Shown: piece by piece, positions 1-5,436 of the stretch
Layout of the letters: every line of letters starts with the position of its first letter
Numbering within the stretch: the stretch's first letter is position 1
Assembly (NCBI GenBank): GCA_900317855.1
Contig: ONIG01000011.1
Coordinates: 1-50,981 of the forward strand
Length of the DNA stretch: 50,981 nucleotides
Reading direction: 5' to 3'
Source of the DNA: an uncultured Eubacteriales bacterium
GTDB taxonomy: Bacteria > Bacillota > Clostridia > Oscillospirales > Oscillospiraceae
The notes under the pieces: generated by a model
What the model saw: the letters and a program-made list of their open reading frames with translations, nothing else
Database searches by the model: none
What the model was told of the DNA's origin: nothing
Program-made: the position numbers and the translations under genes

Positions 1-68
1 TGATAGGTCGGAAGTGTAAGTGCAGTAATGCATTGAGCTGACCGATACTAATAACCCGAGGGCTTGAC
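1..68 (+). rRNA. 23S rRNA, 3' end (partial)
   Basis: The first ~68 bases match the conserved 3' terminal part of bacterial 23S rRNA, including the stretch reading ctgaccgatactaataaccc followed by the closing gagggcttgacc. The 5' portion lies outside the window. A tRNA and a 5S follow directly, so this is the distal end of an rRNA operon read on the plus strand. The exact 3' end is approximate. Confidence 0.93.
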
Positions 69-146
69 CTACAAGAGTATTGCAGGCAACCGCCTTGTGA
101 ATTCTTCATCCTCTGTTCGGTTTTGAAGGTGCAGATGAAACCTTGA

Positions 147-222
147 GCACCATTAGCTCAGCTGGTAGAGCACCTGACTCTTAATCAGGGTGTCCAGGGT
201 TCGAGTCCCTGATGGTGTACCA
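147..222 (+). tRNA. tRNA-Lys (anticodon CTT)
   Basis: A 76-nt cloverleaf can be folded by eye. The acceptor arm is GCACCAT paired with ATGGTGT (first pair G-U), with a D arm, and the anticodon arm CCTGA/TCAGG holds loop CTCTTAA. The T arm contains GGTTCGAGTCC, and CCA (220-222) is encoded. The anticodon at 180-182 is CTT, which reads the lysine codon AAG. It sits in the 23S-5S spacer, as is common in Bacillota rRNA operons. Confidence 0.95.
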
Positions 223-250
223 CCCTTGTGGTGTGCCACGAGGGTCAATA

Positions 251-347
<97 letters not shown>

Positions 348-387
348 ACTGACTGCGGTTTTTTGCTATTTCGTCGTGTTTTTTATC

Positions 388-416
388 TCGACAGCTCCGG
401 GACTTTGCAGTACAAT
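388..416 (+). promoter_or_regulatory. Candidate sigma-A promoter for the 464 gene
   Basis: TCGACA at 388-393 and TACAAT at 411-416 are separated by 17 nt. The element lies just downstream of the 5S remnant and about 48 nt upstream of the GTG start at 464. Confidence 0.6.
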
Positions 417-463
417 CGCTGTAGTGATAATCCGTTTTGTCTGCGTGATGGGAGGGGTGCGGT

Positions 464-1153
464 GTGCCGGAAGTGTTTTATCAGCAGCTCAGGCGGCAAA
501 GGCGGCGTGCGGCTCTTTCTGTCACTGTGTTTGTGCTGACACTTTGCCTGCTGCCGCTGGCGCTGATCGCATTTCGCCGGTATCCTCTGCTTGGGACAGC
601 GCTTCTGGCTGGTTGTGCAGCGATGGTTTTGGTATGCTATCGAGTACGGCGCGTACCGCCGGACGCACCGGAGTTCTATTCGGCCCCAATTCTGGTCGAT
701 GATCCTACAGCGCGCCTTGCGGCATGCGGTGCCGAGCAGGTCGGTGCGGATGCGCAGGTGCTGTTTGCAACGGACGGGCGGCTGCACGCGCGTGTACTGG
801 CGCTGGAGTGTGATGACTTTGATGCACAGCGGATGAAGGCCATCAGACACCGTGCCAATCAGAAATGGAATCAGCAATATCATTTGAGTCAGCAAATCTC
901 CATCTCCGATTCTTATACGCAGTTTCGTTTGAATCTTGTGCTCGCCGCGCGCGACAATGGGGAGCTGCGCAGCTGGGTAAGTACACAGCCGGAGCGTTTG
1001 CTGCAGCGGGCGGTACCGATCGTGCAGGCGGCCGTTGCGCGCGAGCAGGGTGTGCTGCTGTTCCCGGCGCTGCACCAATGGGTCACGCCGGCCGAAGCGC
1101 ATGTGTATGAGACGGCGGCGAAGCTGCTGACAGAGCTGTTTTTGGAGAATTGA
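464..1153 (+). CDS. Hypothetical membrane protein, 229 aa
   Basis: I do not recognise the family. The GTG start at 464 is chosen because GGAGG at 451-455 sits 8 nt upstream. The N-terminus is basic (QQLRRQRRR). Two hydrophobic segments follow at about residues 18-37 and 42-58, predicting a two-pass anchor. The remaining ~165 residues form a soluble domain with no cysteine or metal motif that I can name, containing a long amphipathic stretch around residues 130-150 (RHRANQKWNQQYH). A promoter lies directly upstream (388-416). The downstream neighbourhood consists of gene fragments, so it may once have headed a longer unit: a second start site with an AGGAGG box follows at about 1161-1175 but opens only an 11-codon frame. 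Its coding looks normal for the region. Confidence 0.7.
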   Translation: MPEVFYQQLRRQRRRAALSVTVFVLTLCLLPLALIAFRRYPLLGTALLAGCAAMVLVCYRVRRVPPDAPEFYSAPILVDDPTARLAACGAEQVGADAQVLFATDGRLHARVLALECDDFDAQRMKAIRHRANQKWNQQYHLSQQISISDSYTQFRLNLVLAARDNGELRSWVSTQPERLLQRAVPIVQAAVAREQGVLLFPALHQWVTPAEAHVYETAAKLLTELFLEN

Positions 1154-1411
1154 GCAATGCTCAGGAGGAGAGCGTTTGCTGAAATTCATTTTCGATACGC
1201 TCTGGACTTGAGGCGCGCGGCCCCCGTTTGCAAGGGTCGTCTGCTGCGGGCTTATCGGCTGCCGGATGCGGCGTGCGACCTCGGTGAAGCGCGTGGCAAG
1301 GGGGGCCATTTGGGCGGCGTATCGTTTGCCGAGCTGTGTTATTTCGTTTGGGGACGGATGGTCCTGCGTGCGAAAAGAAAAATAGCGACTGTGCTGCCGT
1401 GATCCATAAAG

Positions 1412-1441
1412 AAAAGCCCCGCCGGGAAACCGGCGGGGCTT
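1412..1441 (-). terminator. Intrinsic terminator (repeat copy A)
   Basis: Twelve-bp stem AAGCCCCGCCGG / CCGGCGGGGCTT with a GAAA tetraloop. Read on the minus strand it is followed by a T-rich run, and it lies ~30 nt beyond the stop codon of the SDR-like fragment at 1471-1528. Confidence 0.75.
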
Positions 1442-1527
1442 TGGAGTGTTGCGCAAAGAAAGGGGTCAGATCAATATTTCTGCAGGGGAGCGTACTTCTC
1501 GTGCAGCTTCTCCTCACGCTCGAGGTC
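1412..1527. repeat. Direct repeat, copy A (~116 bp)
   Basis: This block and 2028-2143 are diverged direct repeats at an offset of about 616 bp. Each holds the same CCCCGCCGG terminator stem and the last ~19 codons of an SDR-like gene on the minus strand. The match is read by eye, with several mismatches across ~116 positions. Confidence 0.75.
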
Positions 1528-1528
1528 G
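1471..1528 (-). pseudogene. 3' fragment of an SDR-like gene (copy A)
   Basis: The minus-strand frame ends DLEREEKLHEKYAPLQKY-stop, and an in-frame TAG lies two codons upstream. It resembles fragment B (2087-2215) and, more loosely, the C-terminus of the intact SDR at 2500-3390 (ADLRKDEELDAEFKALEG). Only ~19 codons survive before sequence switches to an unrelated GDPD fragment on the other strand. Assignment to the SDR family rests on this short alignment. Confidence 0.5.
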
Positions 1529-1530
1529 GA

Positions 1531-1860
1531 CTACTGAGCAATGGACTTGCCAACACGACCGTGGCGATGGCGAAAACGCTGCAGACAGGGCAAAACCGCG
1601 TCTTTTTGGATGTGCTGCATACCGCCGTGAACCGGCTGTCGATGCAGCTTGCTGCGCAGGCCGGGCTGGAGGTCGAGGCATATACCGTGAATGATGCGGA
1701 GCTTGCGGATGCGCTGACGTCGCTCGGCGTCGTTGGAATTACGACAAATACACTGCTGCCGGCTGCAACAACAGCAGAGCCGATGCAGCTTCAGGATGCA
1801 GAGGCGATTGTAGCGCGTTTCGCGCAGGACTTTACCATGACATCTGAACTGGAGCCATAA
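1531..1860 (+). pseudogene. C-terminal fragment of a glycerophosphodiester phosphodiesterase
   Basis: About 109 codons in frame end in TAA at 1860. The segment GLEVEAYTVNDAELADALTS followed by LGVVGITTNT matches the last beta-alpha units of the GDPD TIM barrel, where family members have a V-WTVND motif and a GVDGIITD-like motif. The catalytic N-terminal half (HRG and the Glu/Asp metal ligands) is absent. The open frame continues upstream to 1336 but runs antisense through terminator A and the SDR fragment, so that part is not credible coding. The fragment has its own terminator at 1895-1923. It is a remnant rather than a functional enzyme. Confidence 0.6.
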
Positions 1861-1894
1861 TAGAACTATGAGCGATTCGCTCCAGCCGAATGCA

Positions 1895-1923
1895 AAGCCG
1901 CAACCATTCGGTTGCGGCTTTTT
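1895..1923 (+). terminator. Intrinsic terminator after GDPD fragment
   Basis: Stem AAGCCGCAACC / GGTTGCGGCTT with a short ATTC-type loop followed by five T residues (1919-1923), about 35 nt downstream of the TAA at 1858-1860. Confidence 0.8.
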
Positions 1924-1959
1924 GCTGTCTGTGATAAGATTTGAGCCGAGGTGATCTTT

Positions 1960-2000
1960 ATGAAAATTCTGATGATCAACGGCAGCCCGCACCCGCGTGG
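1960..2000 (+). pseudogene. 5' fragment of an FMN-reductase/iron-sulfur flavoprotein gene
   Basis: ATG at 1960 opens MKILMINGSPHPRG, identical over its first 14 residues to the intact flavoprotein at 13339-13956, and the gaggtgat ribosome-binding site is also shared. Homology ends at about 2000, where the sequence runs into terminator copy B in antisense. The open frame continues but encodes only antisense of the repeat. This is a truncated paralogue or a recombination scar. Confidence 0.7.
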
Positions 2001-2027
2001 TGGGGACGTTCCCGGACAGCAATCGCG

Positions 2028-2058
2028 AAAGCCCCGCCGGAGATCCGGCGGGGCTTTT
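2028..2058 (-). terminator. Intrinsic terminator (repeat copy B)
   Basis: Stem AAAGCCCCGCCGG / CCGGCGGGGCTTT with loop AGAT. On the minus strand it follows the stop of fragment B by about 30 nt. It is the same stem as copy A with a different loop. The T tract is short on the minus strand. Confidence 0.65.
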
Positions 2059-2143
2059 GGGATGTTGCGAAAAGAAAGAGATCGGATCAGCATTTCTGCA
2101 GCGGGGCGTACTTCTCGTGCAGCTGTTCCTCGCGCGCAAGGTC
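2028..2143. repeat. Direct repeat, copy B (~116 bp)
   Basis: Second copy of the block at 1412-1527. It carries the terminator stem and the codons EEQLHEKYAPLQKC-stop on the minus strand, against EEKLHEKYAPLQKY-stop in copy A. Confidence 0.75.
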
Positions 2144-2215
2144 GGCCTCGATGCGTCTGTGATGCGTGATTTTTATGCGGCTCGTATAGGGCACAATGAC
2201 CACATCCGCTGGCAT
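2087..2215 (-). pseudogene. 3' fragment of an SDR-like gene (copy B), 42 codons
   Basis: A 42-codon frame on the minus strand starts at an ATG at 2215 preceded by an in-frame TAG. The tail RRIEADLAREEQLHEKYAPL aligns with the intact SDR C-terminus (ARIEADLRKDEELDAEF), sharing RIEADL exactly. There is no convincing ribosome-binding site at the ATG, so a remnant is preferred over a small protein. Confidence 0.5.
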
Positions 2216-2402
2216 GATTTTGTGTGTCTACATTTCAATTTGCGAATGTTGACAGAACTTTGCACTTATTCTGCCTGTTCTAAAGAGAATACAATAAGAT
2301 GTGCTCGATAAAATGACTGTCAAAAGAAACCCTATGCGCAAAACTGTCCCCTGGGGCGAAATTGTCTTGCATGCACAGTCACGGCGGCAGTTCTTGTTAT
2401 AT

Positions 2403-2432
2403 TTGCTAAAGAAATAACGATCCGCATATGTT
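2403..2432 (+). promoter_or_regulatory. Weak promoter candidate for the SDR at 2500
   Basis: TTGCTA (2403-2408) and TATGTT (2427-2432) with an 18-nt spacer; an overlapping TATGAT lies at 2432-2437. The rest of 2216-2499 is AT-richer than its surroundings and holds no gene that I can see. The call is tentative. Confidence 0.3.
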
Positions 2433-2499
2433 ATGATGATGCCACAGTAAGAAAGATGATTTTTCAAAAGATCATCCTGAATAAACGGAGGTAACTACA

Positions 2500-3390
2500 A
2501 TGAAAGAATTTGCTGGAAAAGTAGCCGGTATCACCGGCGCCGCCAACGGCATCGGCGAAGCCTTCGCACTGGAGGCCGCACGCCGCGGCATGAACCTTGC
2601 GCTGATCGACATCGAAGGCGACCGGCTGCAGGAGGTCAAGAAGGAATGCGAAGCGCTGGGCGCGCCCAAAGTCGTCGCGATCACCGTGGACGTGTCCGAG
2701 TACGAGCAGGTCCGCCTGAGCGTCGAGCGCATCATGGCGGAGTTTGAGCGCATCGATGTGTTCTACAGCAACGCCGGTGTTGCCGGCGCCGGCACGCTGG
2801 GCAACATCCCTGCCCAGGACTGGGACTGGATCACCAGTGTCAACTTCCTCGGCATGGCCTACTACGTCACGGAAGTGCTGCCCATCATGAAAAAGCAGGG
2901 CACCGACGCCTACTTCCTGTTCACTGTCTCCATCGGCGGTCTGCAGCCCGGCATGCGCATCCAGTCGGCCTACACCGCGTCCAAGCATGCGGCGATGAGC
3001 CTTGCCGAGAGCGTAAAGGACTATGCCGTCAACTACGCGCCGTACATTGGCGTGACCGCGTTCTGCCCGGAATACGTCAACACCACGATCTGGGACAGCG
3101 AGAAGCGCCGCCCCGAGAAGTTCCAGAAGCCGTATGATCCCTTCTATGCGACGGATGATTACCAGGCTTACAGGACCAATTTTGAAGGCCGCATCAAGAA
3201 CCAGGGCTACAACGCCCGCTTTGTCGGCCCGCGTCTGTTCCGTGCCATGGAGGACGAGCAGCTCTACGTGCACCCGCACGTGCATACCCACCAGATGCTG
3301 CGCGACCGCTTCGCGCGCATTGAGGCCGACCTGCGCAAGGACGAAGAGCTCGACGCCGAGTTCAAGGCGCTCGAGGGCTACGACGACTGA
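2500..3390 (+). CDS. SDR-family NAD(H)-dependent dehydrogenase, 296 aa
   Basis: Classical short-chain dehydrogenase/reductase. The Rossmann glycine motif TGAANGIG is at residues 12-19. An acidic residue at the end of beta2 (D37) favours NAD(H) over NADP(H). The NAG motif is at 91-93, and the catalytic set is N115, S144, Y158 and K162 (YTASK). At 296 residues it is longer than the usual ~250, with a charged helical C-terminal extension after about residue 225 (ending ADLRKDEELDAEFKALEG). The start is fixed by GGAGGT at 2488-2493. It is monocistronic, with its own terminator at 3418-3443, and convergent with the regulator gene. The context with enone reductases and carriers suggests oxidation or reduction of a hydroxyl/keto group on the same substrate; this is inference. 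Alternatives are a hydroxysteroid dehydrogenase or another secondary alcohol dehydrogenase. Confidence 0.85.
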   Translation: MKEFAGKVAGITGAANGIGEAFALEAARRGMNLALIDIEGDRLQEVKKECEALGAPKVVAITVDVSEYEQVRLSVERIMAEFERIDVFYSNAGVAGAGTLGNIPAQDWDWITSVNFLGMAYYVTEVLPIMKKQGTDAYFLFTVSIGGLQPGMRIQSAYTASKHAAMSLAESVKDYAVNYAPYIGVTAFCPEYVNTTIWDSEKRRPEKFQKPYDPFYATDDYQAYRTNFEGRIKNQGYNARFVGPRLFRAMEDEQLYVHPHVHTHQMLRDRFARIEADLRKDEELDAEFKALEGYDD

Positions 3391-3417
3391 ACAGAGCCGC
3401 ATCTGGACAAATAACAG

Positions 3418-3447
3418 GAGCACCTCCCGACCGGGAGGTGCTCTTTT
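3418..3447 (+). terminator. Intrinsic terminator of the SDR gene
   Basis: Twelve-bp stem GAGCACCTCCCG / CGGGAGGTGCTC followed by TTTT (3444-3447), 28 nt after the SDR stop. Confidence 0.85.
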
Positions 3448-3461
3448 CTGTATTTCGGAAG

Positions 3462-3504
3462 AAGAAAACGGGCGCGGGCACGGCAGTTTTGCCGCGCCTG
3501 CGCC
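3462..3504 (-). terminator. Intrinsic terminator of the regulator gene
   Basis: On the minus strand, just past the regulator stop at 3512, a long interrupted stem (GGCGC..GGC..CGGCA pairing with TGCCG..GCC..GCGCC) is followed by CGTTTTCTTCTT. It faces the terminator at 3418, so each convergent gene has its own stop. Confidence 0.65.
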
Positions 3505-3511
3505 GTCGGAG

Positions 3512-5086
3512 TCATTCGCCTTCCGGTTTTTTGGGCAGGACCGCGAGATCGGAATAGCGGTTTTTCAAGAACGCGTCGATGCAAAAGGAATACTGCAGCT
3601 TGAACAGCAGTGACGGGTCCGAAAAGTCTACGGAGAACAGATTCTCGATCTGCTGGATGCGGTAATTGACCGTGTTGCGGTGCATGAACATGAGCTCTGC
3701 CGTGCGGTTTTTGCTGAAGCCGGTTTTGGTATAGATCTTCAGCGTTTCGTACAGCTCGGTGTTCTTGTCCGCGTCGTAGGCTTCCAGACTGGCGAGCACC
3801 GGATGGCGGCACTGCTCGAGCAGCGGCGTATCCTCCATGCGGTCGAGCATGATGTAAAACGCATAGTCTGAGAAGAAGAACACGCCGCCGGTGTTCGACA
3901 GCCGCCGCGAAAAGGACATGGCCTGCAGCGCCTGCTGATAGTAAACGTAGAGCTTCGACGGTTTGTGGAACAGATTGCTCACGCCGACGAGGATCTGCCC
4001 GTCGGCCGCGAGGGTCTCGATGGCCGTGCGCGTCTCCTCCGGGAGCGCGCCCGCATTGTCCACGCCGACGAATGTGACAATCGCATTTTTCTTATACACG
4101 CGCGGCGAGGCCGGCAGGATCTCCGCGACGCGCGGCGTGAGCACGTCGTAGAGGTATTCGTTGCCCCTGAAATAGCTCGGCTTGAGCACGACCGCGCGCA
4201 TATTCGGCGGGAAGGTCAGCTTGGCGGCGTTGATGCGCTGGATCGTCTCCTCCTCGCTGGCGCCATCGATGATGTCGCTGAGCACGCTCTGGTGCATGTT
4301 GAAGCGGTAGGTGCTGTAGCTGCGGCTGCCGAGCAGGGTGGAGTGCAGGTTTTTGGCCAGCAGGTGCATCAGCTTGTCGCTGAACCACGGGAACTCCCCG
4401 GTGTAATTGCCCATGAACACGTAGCCGATGATCTCATTGTCGGCAATGACGCGGATGACCTTGATGTACATCTGCAGCCGGTTGCAGAACAGCACGAACG
4501 TGTTGGGCGACATGTCCATCTTATGCTTGACCCGGTACGAGAGGATGTACTCGATCAGGTAGTTATCCAGATAGCCGACCTCGATGCTGTGGATCCAGTG
4601 CGGGTGGTTGACCATGAACGGCTTGGAATAGGCCAGCACCTTGCCGGAAATGTCGATGGCCAGCAGCTGTGAGCCGGTGCCTTTGGAAAATTCGCAGAAC
4701 ACCGACGTCAGATCCGCGCCGTTGAGCAGCATATAGATCAGGTTGGAATACAGCTTCTGCTGCTTAAAGGAGTCGCCGAAGAGCGACATGATGTAATACA
4801 CCACGTCCACGACCGAGACCTGCGGGATGATGATGTAATTGCTGTCGCTGTAAGCGATCTTGTCGTGCGCCGCCTGGTCGGGCGTGCCCGCGCACACAAA
4901 GCAGAGCGGCAGTGTCATGTCCTGGCCGATCTGCCGGGCGGTATAGATGCCCAGCGTATCGACCGGCGGGACCGCCCCGCTCGGGTCATACAGCTCCACG
5001 TTGCTCAGTTCGCAGTCCATGGGGTAGACCGTTTTGACCTCCGGATATTTTTCCGCCACGCGTTTGGCAAGCTCTGAAAACAGCAT
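3512..5086 (-). CDS. PucR/CdaR-type transcriptional regulator, 524 aa
   Basis: The C-terminus carries the PucR-family helix-turn-helix at about residues 455-485 (YTKTGFSKNRTAELMFMHRN, then TVNYRIQQIE), followed by the typical SLLFKLQYSF ending. Upstream is a long sensory region of about 440 residues with a segment resembling the CdaR GGDEF-like fold (about 300-420). The family usually activates catabolic genes in response to a small-molecule ligand. The start at 5086 is chosen because AAAAGGAGG lies 8-15 nt upstream on the minus strand; a longer upstream frame exists but lacks such a site. It is transcribed divergently from the first OYE gene. Its own promoter (5132-5160) abuts a dyad (5169-5196), which suggests autoregulation and control of the cassette. 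The ligand is unknown. Confidence 0.85.
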   Translation of the reverse strand: MLFSELAKRVAEKYPEVKTVYPMDCELSNVELYDPSGAVPPVDTLGIYTARQIGQDMTLPLCFVCAGTPDQAAHDKIAYSDSNYIIIPQVSVVDVVYYIMSLFGDSFKQQKLYSNLIYMLLNGADLTSVFCEFSKGTGSQLLAIDISGKVLAYSKPFMVNHPHWIHSIEVGYLDNYLIEYILSYRVKHKMDMSPNTFVLFCNRLQMYIKVIRVIADNEIIGYVFMGNYTGEFPWFSDKLMHLLAKNLHSTLLGSRSYSTYRFNMHQSVLSDIIDGASEEETIQRINAAKLTFPPNMRAVVLKPSYFRGNEYLYDVLTPRVAEILPASPRVYKKNAIVTFVGVDNAGALPEETRTAIETLAADGQILVGVSNLFHKPSKLYVYYQQALQAMSFSRRLSNTGGVFFFSDYAFYIMLDRMEDTPLLEQCRHPVLASLEAYDADKNTELYETLKIYTKTGFSKNRTAELMFMHRNTVNYRIQQIENLFSVDFSDPSLLFKLQYSFCIDAFLKNRYSDLAVLPKKPEGE

Positions 5087-5131
5087 GGGACGCCTCCTTT
5101 TCACAGCGAGTGTCAATAAATTAACAAGAAC

Positions 5132-5160
5132 ATTATACATGGAACACCGCCGCTCCGCAA
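5132..5160 (-). promoter_or_regulatory. Promoter of the PucR-type regulator
   Basis: Minus strand: -35 TTGCGG (5160-5155), 17-nt spacer, perfect -10 TATAAT (5137-5132). The start codon is 46 nt downstream of the -10. Confidence 0.75.
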
Positions 5161-5168
5161 GTGCATTG

Positions 5169-5196
5169 TGAACAAAATTTGCGGTGTTTTTGTTCA
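5169..5196. promoter_or_regulatory. Dyad operator candidate TGAACAAAA-N10-TTTTGTTCA
   Basis: Perfect 9-bp inverted repeat (5169-5177 and 5188-5196) in the 350-bp divergent region between the regulator and the first OYE gene. It lies 9 bp upstream of the regulator -35 box. GTGAACAAA recurs at 7456-7464 ahead of the second OYE gene. It is a plausible binding site for the divergently encoded regulator. Confidence 0.55.
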
Positions 5197-5321
5197 TTTC
5201 GACAGCGGGGGTTGTCCGCCGCCGAAACCGCCGGACCGGCGTGCGTGCACATTGTGCATCGTGCATGGTTTTGCTTGCTGTTTTTTTCACACATGACATA
5301 GGCACGGCCGCCGGTACCCGA

Positions 5322-5327
5322 TAGAAT
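5322..5327 (+). promoter_or_regulatory. -10-like element for the first OYE gene
   Basis: TAGAAT at 5322-5327 is the best -10 match upstream of 5437. At 17 nt upstream there is only TAGGCA, a poor -35, which would fit a promoter that needs an activator. The call is tentative. Confidence 0.35.
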
Positions 5328-5355
5328 GAGGGCAGCAAAGTTGATATGAGCCGAA

Positions 5356-5408
5356 TGCGTTTTTCTACCTTTTCGCCGTCCGGGTGAGCACCGGACGGCA
5401 GAAACGCA
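5356..5408 (+). other. Nested hairpin in the leader of the first OYE gene
   Basis: Inner stem GCCGTCCGG (5375-5383) / CCGGACGGC (5391-5399) with loop gtgagca, enclosed by TGCGTTT (5356-5362) / AAACGCA (5402-5408). There is no T tract after it, so it is not a simple terminator. It ends 28 nt before the ATG and would be in the transcript if initiation is near 5334. Its role is unknown (RNA stability or control). Confidence 0.5.
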
Positions 5409-5436
5409 GAAAGTTGAAAGTTGAGGTTTACTGCTT

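Larger units (their letters stand above)
1154..2220. other. Gene-remnant zone between the 464 gene and the SDR at 2500
   Basis: No intact gene can be supported over about 1.3 kb. The stretch 1175-1410 holds nothing that I recognise on either strand beyond an abortive 11-codon frame with a good ribosome-binding site. From 1412 on there are at least four fragments in alternating orientation, each listed separately: two SDR-like 3' ends on the minus strand, a GDPD C-terminus on the plus strand, and the first 14 codons of an FMN-reductase gene on the plus strand. Three terminator hairpins are interspersed. Together with the clipped 5S upstream, this suggests repeated deletion or recombination beside the rRNA operon. 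Confidence 0.65.

Noticed and set aside
1336..1860. A 174-codon plus-strand gene covering terminator A and the GDPD fragment
   Set aside because: Its first third is the antisense of a terminator and of an SDR fragment; only the last ~109 codons resemble a real protein, and they lack the catalytic half.
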